From assembly GCA_027623555.1 (NCBI GenBank), contig JAQBSZ010000004.1, positions 1 to 64,000 of the forward strand: 64,000 bases of DNA, given 5' to 3'. How positions within the stretch are numbered: the stretch's first letter is position 1; each line of letters opens with the position of its first letter. The stretch comes from Pseudomonadota bacterium. GTDB taxonomy: Bacteria; Pseudomonadota; Gammaproteobacteria; Pseudomonadales; Pseudohongiellaceae. Shown here in pieces: positions 51,475 to 61,392 of the stretch. The notes beneath the pieces are model-generated. The model was not told the origin of the DNA. It saw nothing but the letters and a program-made list of their open reading frames with translations, and searched no databases. A program made the position numbers and the translations under genes.

Positions 51475-52197
51475 ATGAAACAGTCGGTCCAAAAATTCAT
51501 TGCCAACTCAGCCCTTACCCTGCTGGTGGCCTTCGTTGTCATCACTGGCATCGAGCTAAGCCTCTCACAACTCTTTCCTGGTAGTTTCGCCCAGGATGAT
51601 GAATTTGCCGGTGAGAAGATCGTGCACCTGTTGCAAGAACCTCGCCATCGGACCGTGCATAAAGGCGACGGCCTGTTCCTGCTGGACGTGCAGGTCAACC
51701 CGGGTGACTTATCCTTTGCGCACGTACACGACCAGGCGATATTACTCACGACCATCAGTACCGGCGCCGGGCCGAGCAACAGTGATGTCAGGGCGATTAC
51801 CGATTATGCCAGCACACCACTTACCCATAAGGTAGGCAATGACGGGCCCGGGCTACTGCGTATTATCGCCTTGGTCAACGACGGCAACGGCGTCACCGGC
51901 AATACCAGCGATGCCCCGTTCGGTATGGCATCCGCTGCCAATCTCGAGAATCCCTGGTTTCGTTCCTACAGTATTGAGTTGACACCAGGTGAAGAGACTG
52001 CACTGCAGACCCACCAGAACCCGACGGTAATCGTCCAGCGCAACGCCGGAGTCGTGCATGTTACCCGTGCCGATGGCATTACCACCGAACTGGACGCACC
52101 CGGTGACTGGGCATGGAGCGCGAAACAATCACCCTTCCGCCTCCGCAATTCAGGACGCAGCGCCGTGACTGTCGCGATTAACGAGGGTCGTCGGTAA
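51475..52197 (+). CDS. exported cupin-like protein
   Basis: A 240-residue protein with GGAG before the ATG and a signal peptide or anchor (LTLLVAFVVITGIELSL, then FAQDDE). Two beta-sandwich parts are suggested by LLDVQVNPGDLSFAHVHDQAILLTTI (near 62-87) and YSIELTPGEETALQTHQNPTVIVQRNAGVVHV (near 165-196), which have the PG..(x)H spacing of cupin motif 1. The metal-binding His set is only partly kept, so binding of a ligand rather than catalysis is plausible. It closes the operon with the PQQ dehydrogenases. Confidence 0.7.
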   Translation: MKQSVQKFIANSALTLLVAFVVITGIELSLSQLFPGSFAQDDEFAGEKIVHLLQEPRHRTVHKGDGLFLLDVQVNPGDLSFAHVHDQAILLTTISTGAGPSNSDVRAITDYASTPLTHKVGNDGPGLLRIIALVNDGNGVTGNTSDAPFGMASAANLENPWFRSYSIELTPGEETALQTHQNPTVIVQRNAGVVHVTRADGITTELDAPGDWAWSAKQSPFRLRNSGRSAVTVAINEGRR

Positions 52198-52514
52198 ACG
52201 ATCGAGAAAGAGTCCGATCCTGAGCTACGGCAAGGCGGCGATACCGCTTAGTCGTAGTATCCCGGCGAGCGTAGTGTAGTTGCTGCCGCGCTGGGGATTT
52301 GCAGACTGCTCCGGCTTCGCCATGGCCTTCTGAACCCGCTCCCCTGTCTGCCCTGGAATGAAGGATTGGCACTGCTGCCCACCGGAACAGAGAAATTAAT
52401 CTGAAAGATTTTCCAGGGAAGTAGAAATTTGGCTGGATTGGGAAATTGCGCTCGCAATACTCGTCTTGATCAGTACAATTGCTGCATCCCACGAATCCCA
52501 GAAAGAGGCCATCG
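52198..52514. other. 317-base gap before pckA
   Basis: No gene recognised. ATTGCG-CT-CGCAAT (52445-52458) is a perfect 6-2-6 inverted repeat about 57 bases before the pckA start and could be an operator. A clear promoter could not be assigned. Confidence 0.35.
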
Positions 52515-54155
52515 ATGATGCCTGAGCCAGAGCGCCTGCCGCGGCGAGAACTGCCAACCCCTCCTGACCTGACCCAATACGGTATCACCGACGTCGAAGA
52601 GGTTTACTACAACCCCTCCTACGAGTTTCTGTTTGAACAGGAAATGGACCCGGCCCTGCAAGGTTACGAACGCGGCCAGCTGACAGAGTCCGGCGCCGTG
52701 GCGGTAGACACCGGCATCTTTACCGGGCGTTCACCAAAAGATAAGTACCTGGTGCGGGATGACACCACCCGGGATACCGTGTGGTGGTCAGACCAGGGCA
52801 AGAATGACAACAAGCCGATCGACCCCGGCACCTGGAATCACCTGAAAGACCTGGTCACCAATCGTTTGAGCGGCAAACGCCTGTACGTGATGGACACGAT
52901 CTGCGGAGCCAACACAGACAGCCATCTGAAAGTGCGCTTTATCATGGAAGTCGCCTGGCAGGCGCATTTCGTCAAGAACATGTTTATCCGGCCCTCTGAG
53001 GAAGAACTCAGCGGTTTTGAACCGGACTTCATCGTCATGAATGGAGCCAAATGCACGAATCCGGATTGGCAGGAACTTCGGCTTAACTCCGAGAACTTTG
53101 TTGCCTTCAATCTCACCGAAAAGATGCAGCTGATTGGCGGCACCTGGTATGGCGGCGAGATGAAGAAGGGTATGTTCTCGATGATGAATTACCTGTTACC
53201 GCTTAACGGGATGGCATCGATGCATTGCTCGGCGAATGTCGGTAGAGATGGCAGCACGGCGATCTTCTTCGGCCTGTCCGGCACCGGCAAGACGACTCTT
53301 TCAACCGATCCGGAGCGAGCCTTGATCGGCGATGACGAACACGGCTGGGACGACTCGGGAGTCTTCAATTTCGAGGGTGGCTGTTATGCCAAGACCATCA
53401 AGTTGAGCGAAGCCAGTGAGCCGGACATCTATCGTGCGATTCGACGCGATGCGCTGTTGGAAAATGTCAGCGTCAACGCCGCCGGCGAGATTGACTACGA
53501 TGATAGCTCCAAGACTGAAAACACGCGCGTGTCTTACCCGATCTATCATATCGAGAATATCGTCAAGCCGGTCTCGAAAGGCGGTCATGCCAGGCAGGTG
53601 ATCTTTCTGACTGCCGATGCCTTCGGCGTATTGCCTCCAGTGGCCAAACTCACCAAAGAACAGACCAAGTATCACTTCCTGTCAGGCTTCACCGCCAAGC
53701 TGGCCGGTACGGAAAGAGGCGTCACAGAACCCACACCCACTTTTTCATCCTGCTTTGGCGCAGCATTTCTTTCGCTGCATCCAACGAAATATGCACACGA
53801 ATTATCGAAACGCATGGAAGCGGCCGGTTCAACGGCCTACCTTGTTAACACCGGCTGGAATGGCAGCGGCAAGCGTATCTCGATCGAAGCGACGCGCGCG
53901 ATTATTCACGCCATTCTGGATGGTTCGATTGATAATGCTGAAACCGCTGACCTGCCCTACTTCCATCTGGCGGTTCCAGTCAGCATTGCCAATGTCGACG
54001 CTGGAATTCTCGATCCGCGCAATACCTATAAAGACCCGACTGAGTGGGATCAGAAGGCCAGGAACCTGGCGGAATTGTTTGTTGCGAATTTCGAGAAGTT
54101 TACCGACACCGATGAAGGCAAGGCACTGGTTGCCGCCGGTCCGCAGTTGGACTAA
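52515..54155 (+). CDS. pckA: ATP-dependent phosphoenolpyruvate carboxykinase
   Basis: A 546-residue enzyme that makes PEP from oxaloacetate with ATP, the entry to gluconeogenesis. I chose the ATG at 52515 because AAAGAGG lies about seven bases upstream. Landmarks of the ATP-type enzyme: [15 protein letters not shown] (near residue 60), [22 protein letters not shown] (near 203-224, including the active-site Lys), [16 protein letters not shown] (P-loop, near 246-261), [23 protein letters not shown] (metal-binding Asp, near 266) and NTRVSYPI. All key residues are present. It is cytoplasmic and appears to be transcribed alone. Confidence 0.98.
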   Translation: MMPEPERLPRRELPTPPDLTQYGITDVEEVYYNPSYEFLFEQEMDPALQGYERGQLTESGAVAVDTGIFTGRSPKDKYLVRDDTTRDTVWWSDQGKNDNKPIDPGTWNHLKDLVTNRLSGKRLYVMDTICGANTDSHLKVRFIMEVAWQAHFVKNMFIRPSEEELSGFEPDFIVMNGAKCTNPDWQELRLNSENFVAFNLTEKMQLIGGTWYGGEMKKGMFSMMNYLLPLNGMASMHCSANVGRDGSTAIFFGLSGTGKTTLSTDPERALIGDDEHGWDDSGVFNFEGGCYAKTIKLSEASEPDIYRAIRRDALLENVSVNAAGEIDYDDSSKTENTRVSYPIYHIENIVKPVSKGGHARQVIFLTADAFGVLPPVAKLTKEQTKYHFLSGFTAKLAGTERGVTEPTPTFSSCFGAAFLSLHPTKYAHELSKRMEAAGSTAYLVNTGWNGSGKRISIEATRAIIHAILDGSIDNAETADLPYFHLAVPVSIANVDAGILDPRNTYKDPTEWDQKARNLAELFVANFEKFTDTDEGKALVAAGPQLD

Positions 54156-54307
54156 ACAATACCAAGTTCGTATCGACAGCTAAGGCCCTCCAAGGCAGGA
54201 CCTTACTGCCCAGTGCATCTTCCATCCCAGCCTGAAAGCCCTTGCTAATGGACAATGACCTGTGCGCCAACTATGCTTGCAGGCTTGGGAATGAGTGAGG
54301 ATTGATC

Positions 54308-56716
54308 ATGGCGTATATGCACATTGGCAAAGATTTCACCCCACCCGATGTCCACGGCAAAGTCACCGGCAAGGCGAAATACGCGGAGGACTTTCGCGTT
54401 GATGGCATGATTTACGCCCGTCTGCTGACCAGCCCGGTTCCCCATGCCCGTATTCAAAACCTCGATCTCAGCAGGGCCTTGCAGATGGAGGGCGTGATCG
54501 CGGTGCTGACGGCCGATGACGTACCCCAACAAGCCAATCTGGAAAATCCGATACTCACCAATGAACCGGCCTTTGTCGGTGACCCGATTCTGGCGGTTGC
54601 CGCCATTGATGAGCAGTCTGCTGAGAATGCCATTGCGGCGATCAATTTCAGTTTTCAGCCACTGCCGTTCGCCGTCGATCCCCTGACCAGCCTGCAACCT
54701 GGAGGGCCCCATGCGCGCACCCAGGGTAATGTGGGCAATGGCACCCTGCAGGGAGAATTCAGATCCGTGCACTGGTCAGAGCAGGATTTGCAGGCATTGC
54801 ACAATAACCAGATGCCCGAGGGTGAAGCCGCACGGGAGTGGAGCGTGGGCGATGTTGACGCTGGCTTTGCAGACGCCGCCTACATCATCAATGAGAGTTT
54901 CGTCACCGCCAGTCATTCTCACCATTCCATGGAGCCCAGATCGGCGCTCTCTTATTGGCAAAACGGCAAATGTTATGTACACGGTTCCAGCCAGAGCCAG
55001 AGCTTTCCGGTACCGGGTCTGGCTGCTTATATCGGAATCGATCCGGCCGACCTGGTATTTATCGCCGAGTTTTGTGGCGGCGGTTTCGGCTCCAAGGGTG
55101 GTGCCTACCCGTCGATGTCGATACCGGCGCATCTGTCGCGCCTGACCGGTCGACCAGTGATGTTGCGCATCAGCCGTGAAGAAGAATATTACATCGGCTC
55201 GGCCCGCCATGGCTTGCAAGGCAATATAAAAATAGGCTTCCGTGCCGATGGACGCATCAGTGCGATCGACCTCTATGTCATACAGGACAACGGTGCCAAT
55301 GCCGGCTTCTCGGATTGGCTGTCGGCCGGTGACACGGTGTCCCTGGTGTATCAACCCGAAGCCATGCGCTTCCGCGGCATTCCGGTTTTCACCAACACAC
55401 CAGGCAAGGGACCACAACGCGGACCAGGCCAGAATCAGATTCATGCCGCCATAGAACCCATGTTAGATAAGGCGGCACGCGAGTTGGGCCTGGACCCGCT
55501 CACTATTCGTCAGGTTAACGCACCCCAAAACGATGACAGTTACGGCGCTAATCAAGGTTCATTGACCAGCTCACACCTGTCCGAGGCTCTGGCAATGGGT
55601 GCCGAACGCTTCGACTGGGCGGCAAAGCTCGCCCGGAGTGGCCAACGCAATGGCAGCAAGGTGATTGGCGTGGGCGTAGGGCAGGCCTATCACTCGGCCG
55701 GCAGCAATGGCTTCGATGGCCTGGTGCGACTGACACCGGATGGTAAACTGCATATACACACCGGGGTCGGTAATCTCGGCACCTATTCACACACCGCCAC
55801 CTCGCGAGTCGCTGCTGAGGTGTTGAAATGCAACTGGGATAACTGCATCGTCGAACGCGGCGACAGCCGTCGTCATCTGCCCTGGAATCTGGGCCAGTTT
55901 GGCAGCAACACCTCCTTTACCATGACCCGCACGAACTACGTCGCCGCCGTCGATGCCCTGGAGAAACTCCTCGAGATTGCCGCCATCGACAAGGGTGGTG
56001 TGCCGGCCGACTACGACATCGGCGATGAACGGGTCTTTTTGAAATCCGACCCCGCAACTTTCATCAGCTATGCAGACGCCGCGACCCGCGCCATCGAGCT
56101 GGGCGGTAAATATTCCGGCCAGTATGTGCCAGAGGACATTAACTCCATGACCAGCCGTTCGGTAGCGGCACTGGCGGGTTCCGGACTGATTGGTGTAGCG
56201 AAGGACAACCTGGAAAAACAGGGCACAGTCCCTGCCCTGGCCGCCGGCTTTATCCAGATCGAGCTGGACCTGGAGACCGGCAAATATGAGATCCTGGATT
56301 ACCTGGGTGTTGCCGACTGCGGTACGGTGATTCATCCTCGCGGCCTGGAAATCCAGGTCAAGAGCGCGGCCGTGATGGGCTTCGGTATGGCAGGGTTCGA
56401 ACGGCATGCCTACGACCCCCAGAATGGCCTGCCCTCGGCAACCGGTTTTCATCATGCCAAGATTCCAAGCTACCTGGACGTCCCCACGCCGATGGATTGG
56501 GCCGCCACCGGAATTCCCGATCCGCAGAATCCGGTGGGTGCAAAGGGAATTGGCGAACCTATCCAGGGCTGTGCAGCGGCGGCACTGTTATGCGCGATTT
56601 CCGATGCCCTGGGTGGCCATCTATTCAACCGGGTGCCCGTCACCGCCGATATGATTGTCAACGCGGCGAGTAAGCGACCACAATCCCACTCTCTGCTACA
56701 GACCAACAGCACCTGA
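54308..56716 (+). CDS. molybdenum hydroxylase large subunit (xanthine-dehydrogenase family)
   Basis: An 802-residue molybdopterin-binding subunit. The ATG at 54308 is preceded by GTGAGGA. Landmarks: KVTGKAKYAEDFRVDGMIYARLLTSPVPHARI at the start, EPRSALSYWQNGKCYVHGSSQSQ (near 217), FCGGGFGSKGGAYP (near 257), TPGKGPQRGPGQNQ (near 364) and the C-terminal NPVGAKGIGEPIQGC with the catalytic Glu. The [2Fe-2S] and FAD subunits that normally complete such enzymes are not encoded on either side, so the partners must be elsewhere or the protein works alone. No signal peptide is seen. The substrate (aldehyde or N-heterocycle) cannot be deduced. Confidence 0.92.
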   Translation: MAYMHIGKDFTPPDVHGKVTGKAKYAEDFRVDGMIYARLLTSPVPHARIQNLDLSRALQMEGVIAVLTADDVPQQANLENPILTNEPAFVGDPILAVAAIDEQSAENAIAAINFSFQPLPFAVDPLTSLQPGGPHARTQGNVGNGTLQGEFRSVHWSEQDLQALHNNQMPEGEAAREWSVGDVDAGFADAAYIINESFVTASHSHHSMEPRSALSYWQNGKCYVHGSSQSQSFPVPGLAAYIGIDPADLVFIAEFCGGGFGSKGGAYPSMSIPAHLSRLTGRPVMLRISREEEYYIGSARHGLQGNIKIGFRADGRISAIDLYVIQDNGANAGFSDWLSAGDTVSLVYQPEAMRFRGIPVFTNTPGKGPQRGPGQNQIHAAIEPMLDKAARELGLDPLTIRQVNAPQNDDSYGANQGSLTSSHLSEALAMGAERFDWAAKLARSGQRNGSKVIGVGVGQAYHSAGSNGFDGLVRLTPDGKLHIHTGVGNLGTYSHTATSRVAAEVLKCNWDNCIVERGDSRRHLPWNLGQFGSNTSFTMTRTNYVAAVDALEKLLEIAAIDKGGVPADYDIGDERVFLKSDPATFISYADAATRAIELGGKYSGQYVPEDINSMTSRSVAALAGSGLIGVAKDNLEKQGTVPALAAGFIQIELDLETGKYEILDYLGVADCGTVIHPRGLEIQVKSAAVMGFGMAGFERHAYDPQNGLPSATGFHHAKIPSYLDVPTPMDWAATGIPDPQNPVGAKGIGEPIQGCAAAALLCAISDALGGHLFNRVPVTADMIVNAASKRPQSHSLLQTNST

Positions 56717-56720
56717 GGCC

Positions 56721-57200
56721 TCACTCCTCCGGAGTATTAAACACTTCTACCATGTAATTCTGGTAAGGCCCGTCCATCAGGAAATTGTTAAAGATCTCAT
56801 GCAGCAGATTGATCGCGGTCTTCGTTGCTGCCGCCGCGTCGGCGGATTGGAAATCGATACTCACGGAAAGATTTTCCTTACGATTCCTGCACTGAAGAGT
56901 AAAACGCTCACCATCCAGACGCCGATGTGCAGGCAGCGCCTCATCACAGCGCCCCACTAAAAAATTCCGGAATGCCTTATCCATGTCTGAACGAAATGGC
57001 ACACAAGGCAAGACGTTGTGCAGCACCAGTTGATGCTTCTCGACATTCAATTTCAAGTGAAAGGATGATTGCGTCAGCCAGTCGAAGCGAAACTCGGCAA
57101 TGCCTCCATTGAGTGCAGTGGAAACACTTAAGTTTCTGAACAGTCCGCGATCCGCATAATTCTGCAGTTCAGCTTTAACTGCAGCGAATTCATCCTGCAT
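56721..57200 (-). CDS. small cytoplasmic protein of unknown function
   Basis: A 159-residue protein without signal peptide or membrane segments. No family is recognised. It has an alternating strand pattern in the middle (AEFRFDWLT, FHLKLNVEKHQLVLHNVLPCVP, FTLQCRNRKENLSVSIDF) between N- and C-terminal helices, which suggests a small alpha/beta fold. It is convergent with the molybdenum hydroxylase gene (five bases between stops) and lies 20 bases after the thiamine enzyme gene on the same strand, so it may belong to that operon. Confidence 0.7.
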   Translation of the reverse strand: MQDEFAAVKAELQNYADRGLFRNLSVSTALNGGIAEFRFDWLTQSSFHLKLNVEKHQLVLHNVLPCVPFRSDMDKAFRNFLVGRCDEALPAHRRLDGERFTLQCRNRKENLSVSIDFQSADAAAATKTAINLLHEIFNNFLMDGPYQNYMVEVFNTPEE

Positions 57201-57220
57201 GGTGCCTCGACTGACTCGAT

Positions 57221-59200
57221 CTATTTATAGTAAGCCAGCGCACCCGGCGCAAAATGTCTTGGCATGGCCGGTGGATACTGGTTGGTCCAGAATTCCTTCT
57301 TGCCCTGACAGTTGATCAGCGTAGAGATACCTTCCCGCGCCGCCAGGGCATAACTACGCTCGAGAGCCGGCGTGAATTGCTCGGGAGAAGTGACATACTC
57401 TCCGTTACAGCCCAGTGCCTCGGCAATCTTCTCGTAGCGCAGATTTTCCTGGAACAGGTACATGTGCTGGGCGCGCACGGCTCCGCGACCGGCACCGGAG
57501 GTCCAGACTCCCCAGGCATTGTTGTTATAAACAATTACGATGGCAGGGATGCGATACTTGCCCAGCGTCTCGAATTCCATGATCGAGTAGGCGGCACCGG
57601 CGTCACCGGTAATGGCGACCACTGGAGATCCCTTGTACGGGGCCTGCGGTCCGACACCGTTCTGCACTGCCGCGCCGACTCCTACCGTGTAGCCAATATC
57701 CGGTCCGATAGCCCCGTACTGGTAAGCACCGTTGCAGATCTGACCGGGTCGGTAGGCGCGCAGGTAACGGCGCGTGTAACGCCCAATACCGTAGCCACCG
57801 GAGACAACCGTGGTCTGCTGACGATCAAGCTCGCCGGAGTAGAGAAAATCACCCAGGTGCTTACCTATGACGGCGGGATGGATCGACTCGGTAGCCGCGC
57901 TATATTGCAGGCCGAGCCGGTAGTGCTCTTCACTCTGGTCATCGAAGGCCTTCCTGGCGGCGGCCAGTTCATCCTTCCAGCTCTGCCGACTGCGGGATGG
58001 CAGCGCATCCTCCAGGGCTTGAAGTGCAGCACTCTCGGAACTGACAATGCCCAGGTCAATGGGTACGTTGCGCCCGATATCGCTGGCGTCCGGGTCAATG
58101 CGAATCCATTTGGCATCCGGACCAAAGGCAAACTCACCGATAGACGGCATACAATACTGGCCTACTAGAATGACCAGGTCGGCGCTGCGAATCGCATCCA
58201 GTCCCGTGCTGGCTGACAACTCATGGCCATCTGAGAAATGTCCGCGCATCGGTGCCGATTCCACGACGGCAATATCATTCTTCTCCGCCACTCGCAGCAA
58301 GGCATCCCAGGCCTTGTCATAGAACACCCCGGTGCTGGCCACGATCATCGGCCGTTCGGCGCGTTGAATCATCTCCACCGCGCGGCTGATGTCCGCCGGG
58401 TTGGGATGGGCCTTGGATTCGGTGCGGTAGCGAGTCTTGTCATAGTAGTACTGCAGTTCACCCGGTTCCTCGAAACGGGCGCCGGATATTTCCCCAGGAA
58501 AATCCAGGTGCACCGGCTTGGGAATTCCGGTCTTCAATTGACGAAAGGCATAAGCCGCGTATTCATAGATGCGATTCGGAGTGATGAGCCGCTTGCCCCA
58601 TTTTTTCAGGCCATCAGTTTGTGACTGCTGGTAAGCCGTCTGGATGCCGTGCTCAGTATCGTCCTCGCCAATGGTCTTGTTGCTGGCAATGACTAACAAC
58701 GGTGTGCGGGCTGAATTCGCCGCACCAATATTCATGATCATATTGGTGAAACCAGGACCTTCAGTACCCGAGGTGGCGGCGATCTCCCCGGTAACCCGGA
58801 TAAACCCATCGGCCGCCGAGGTCATATTGCCCTCACAGCGTCCGCCGTAGCTCGGAATGCCCTCGGCGGCGATAGCATTGATCATGTTGTAGTTGCCAGG
58901 ACAACAGAAAAATCCGGCGACCCCTTCATCAAGGCAAAACTTGGCAAATACCTCCGCTCCGGTCATCGGAAAATTAGCGGGCTTGGCGGCCTCGGCCAGG
59001 GTTCGTGGAATTTCATCGGGTATACGAATGTCGGTGGCATCTGCTTCATGCGCCTTGCTCTGTTCCGCCTGCAACAGGGCGGCGGCGCCGGCGCCGGCCA
59101 GGGCCGTGCCCTTGATAAAATTGCGCCGGGACACGCCTTTTTCTTTTGCTGCCGTTTTTTCTTCCGTCTCTGTTGCTTGCTGATCGCGATGCGTTGTCAT
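57221..59200 (-). CDS. Tat-exported thiamine-diphosphate enzyme
   Basis: A 659-residue protein with a twin-arginine signal, [20 protein letters not shown] (Arg25-Arg26). The mature part has the three domains of the acetolactate-synthase/pyruvate-oxidase superfamily: [22 protein letters not shown] and [19 protein letters not shown], with the Glu that activates thiamine (near 119); a central Rossmann-like domain ([27 protein letters not shown]); and the C-terminal binding motif [33 protein letters not shown] (near 530-562). Almost all enzymes of this family are cytoplasmic. GAGG lies before the ATG and the cytochrome c gene ends 18 bases upstream. An exported 2-keto acid dehydrogenase or lyase using the cytochrome is a reasonable guess. 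Confidence 0.9.
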   Translation of the reverse strand: MTTHRDQQATETEEKTAAKEKGVSRRNFIKGTALAGAGAAALLQAEQSKAHEADATDIRIPDEIPRTLAEAAKPANFPMTGAEVFAKFCLDEGVAGFFCCPGNYNMINAIAAEGIPSYGGRCEGNMTSAADGFIRVTGEIAATSGTEGPGFTNMIMNIGAANSARTPLLVIASNKTIGEDDTEHGIQTAYQQSQTDGLKKWGKRLITPNRIYEYAAYAFRQLKTGIPKPVHLDFPGEISGARFEEPGELQYYYDKTRYRTESKAHPNPADISRAVEMIQRAERPMIVASTGVFYDKAWDALLRVAEKNDIAVVESAPMRGHFSDGHELSASTGLDAIRSADLVILVGQYCMPSIGEFAFGPDAKWIRIDPDASDIGRNVPIDLGIVSSESAALQALEDALPSRSRQSWKDELAAARKAFDDQSEEHYRLGLQYSAATESIHPAVIGKHLGDFLYSGELDRQQTTVVSGGYGIGRYTRRYLRAYRPGQICNGAYQYGAIGPDIGYTVGVGAAVQNGVGPQAPYKGSPVVAITGDAGAAYSIMEFETLGKYRIPAIVIVYNNNAWGVWTSGAGRGAVRAQHMYLFQENLRYEKIAEALGCNGEYVTSPEQFTPALERSYALAAREGISTLINCQGKKEFWTNQYPPAMPRHFAPGALAYYK

Positions 59201-59217
59201 CAGGTTTACCTCGAGTC

Positions 59218-59658
59218 TTATTCTGCTGTGGGTCTGAATTCCCTGGGTCCGATATTAAGCACGTGGGCCACTATTTGCCAGATGGTTTGATCATCCAGCG
59301 ACTCTTCGAAGGGTGGCATTTCCAGCCCGGCGCCAAATTTGATGCTGCGAAAGATATGCAGGGGCTCAGTGCCATAAAACCAGGTGTCTGGCGCTGTCAG
59401 GTCGGCAGCGATGAAATCGATACTCGCCAACGCCCGGCCATCGGCGTCGTGACACTGCTGGCAATTGATCAGGTAGTAGCTCTTGCCGGTAGCGGCCGCT
59501 GCCTTTGAGTTAGCCAGAAGGCTGGCTGTAGTTGGCATTTCCGTAGCAAGCGCCGACCAGAAGATTGATAGACAAACTACCAGGAGTGTAAACGGCCACG
59601 TAATCGGTATCTGGCCGCCCCCTACTGTATTCTTGTTCGTGTTTCCTGGCATAGTCAT
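59218..59658 (-). CDS. exported monoheme cytochrome c
   Basis: A 146-residue protein with an N-terminal hydrophobic signal ([20 protein letters not shown]). The heme site CQQCH lies near residue 68, in [17 protein letters not shown], and the distal Met is probably in [15 protein letters not shown] (near 113). The C-terminal [13 protein letters not shown] helix is typical of class I cytochromes. The start could be either of two close ATG codons (59658 or 59652). It is cotranscribed with, and 18 bases upstream of, the exported thiamine enzyme, for which it is the probable electron acceptor. Confidence 0.92.
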   Translation of the reverse strand: MTMPGNTNKNTVGGGQIPITWPFTLLVVCLSIFWSALATEMPTTASLLANSKAAAATGKSYYLINCQQCHDADGRALASIDFIAADLTAPDTWFYGTEPLHIFRSIKFGAGLEMPPFEESLDDQTIWQIVAHVLNIGPREFRPTAE

Positions 59659-59747
59659 CGCTGCAGAACTACCAATTACCCCTTCCCAAGTGTATTGGCA
59701 AAGCCACCGTCAAACCAGCCCCGTTGACCGTGCTTGCCAAAACTTGC

Positions 59748-61151
59748 TTAGAAACTGATCTGTTCGCCGCGAGCGGGCAGCTGACACTGAATCTGTTTCT
59801 CCTGGGATAGTTTACCTGCAAGCACCTGCATCGCCTGGGGTTCTCCGTGTACGAGGGCAAACTGGGGGGAATTCTGAAAACTGGCCGCCCATTCGATAAG
59901 TGCTGCCTGTCCGGCGTGGGCTGAGAATCCACCGAGGGTTTCAATTGTCGCCTTGACTGCAAATTCATCACCGAACATGCGGATCTTCTCGGCGCCATCG
60001 ACCAAATTACGACCGAGTGTCCCCTGAGCCTGAAAACCGATAAACAGCATGGTGGTTTCTGCTCGCCAAATGCGGTGTTTCATGTGATGACGAATTCTTC
60101 CGCCCGTACACATGCCACTGCCGGCGATCACTATCACACCCTTGTGGTGATCGTTGATGGCCATCGACTCCTCAGGTGTAATACAAATACTCAGGGTCGG
60201 CAGGAACTCCACCAGGGATTTGTGCTGCACTTCGGTAAGTTTACGTACGTCTTCGTCATCCAGAAGTCGCAACCATTTATCGTAGACGCTGGTAACCTCT
60301 ATGGCCATCGGACTATCAAGGTAAACCTTCCAGCCATCCAGCAAGCCATCATGTTGCAGGCAACCCAGATGAAATAGAATCTCTTGCGTACGACCCACTG
60401 CAAAAGATGGAATCAGCACGCTGCCACCTCTATTCCAGGTATCCGCAAGAATGTCTCGCAACTGATCAAGCGTCTGGTCCATATCGCGATGATCCCTGTT
60501 TCCGTAAGTGCTCTCCATGAGTACCAGGTCGGCCTGTTGCAGTTTCGCCGGGTCATTCATTAAGGTCGAATCCGCATTACCCAGATCACCCGAATACACC
60601 AGGTGCTTCTGCCTACCCTCATCTTCAAATACTACCTCGACTATCGCAGAACCAAGAATGTGTCCGGCATCATGGAATGTAACACTTGCCCCTGTTCGAA
60701 ATTCCCTGGGAGATCGATATCTCACACCGACACAAAGACTCATTACCTTATCAACGTCTTTCTGGGAATATTCAAGTTTAACAGTGCGCTTGCCTTTGCG
60801 CTGCAGACGCAAGTTTTTCCGCTCCATATCGCGTTCGTATAATCCAAATGCATCATTAAGCATAATGCGCAGCAGATCAGCAGTAGCCGCCGTACAGTAT
60901 ATCGGCCCGTCGAATCCCTGACTGACCAGTTTCGGCAACAAGCCGCTGTGATCGAGATGGGCATGGGACAGTATTACTGCATCCAGTGAACTTGCTTCGA
61001 ATTCGAATTTATCCTTGCTGATGCGTTTGACGGCGTCTCCACCCTGATGCATGCCGCAATCGAGTATTACCCGCCCAGTCGATGATGATTCCAGGAGATG
61101 GCAGGATCCGGTGACTTCCAGAGCTGCTCCAAAAAATGTAATCGTCGCCAT
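59748..61151 (-). CDS. metallo-beta-lactamase / beta-CASP nuclease-like protein
   Basis: A 467-residue protein of the CPSF73/RNase J-like MBL branch. Zinc motifs: ILSHAHLDHSGLLP (HxHxDH, near residue 61-74), FHDAGHILGSAIVEV (near 153), and the beta-CASP parts VLIPSFAVGRTQEILFHL (near 245), VIVAGSGMCTGGRIRHHMKH (motif B, near 342) and GGFSAHAGQAALIEW (motif C His, near 408). Members of this group cleave RNA or, in some cases, act on unknown substrates. It is cytoplasmic. Length and motifs are complete. It is transcribed alone, divergent from the radical SAM gene. Confidence 0.93.
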   Translation of the reverse strand: MATITFFGAALEVTGSCHLLESSSTGRVILDCGMHQGGDAVKRISKDKFEFEASSLDAVILSHAHLDHSGLLPKLVSQGFDGPIYCTAATADLLRIMLNDAFGLYERDMERKNLRLQRKGKRTVKLEYSQKDVDKVMSLCVGVRYRSPREFRTGASVTFHDAGHILGSAIVEVVFEDEGRQKHLVYSGDLGNADSTLMNDPAKLQQADLVLMESTYGNRDHRDMDQTLDQLRDILADTWNRGGSVLIPSFAVGRTQEILFHLGCLQHDGLLDGWKVYLDSPMAIEVTSVYDKWLRLLDDEDVRKLTEVQHKSLVEFLPTLSICITPEESMAINDHHKGVIVIAGSGMCTGGRIRHHMKHRIWRAETTMLFIGFQAQGTLGRNLVDGAEKIRMFGDEFAVKATIETLGGFSAHAGQAALIEWAASFQNSPQFALVHGEPQAMQVLAGKLSQEKQIQCQLPARGEQISF

Positions 61152-61392
61152 ATAAATCCAATTTCATCCTGTCAGAAAGCTGCAGGCGCAATAGTAGACG
61201 AACACTAGAATGATTGGAACTCGTTGAAATCAGGCCGATTGACTGCGGAAATCCGCTATATTCCCGAGAACCCCTCCAATTAAGAGATGCAGAAACACCA
61301 GTAATATCTGGCCAATTTCCTCACAAGCTATTATCGTAGGCCGAATATACAGATAGAATCCTGATCATCCCCAAGAGAAGAATAGGCATCTC

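Noticed and set aside
57221..59200. Housekeeping acetolactate synthase (ilvB/ilvI)
   Set aside because: The Tat signal, the cytochrome partner and the absence of a regulatory subunit gene do not fit the biosynthetic enzyme.
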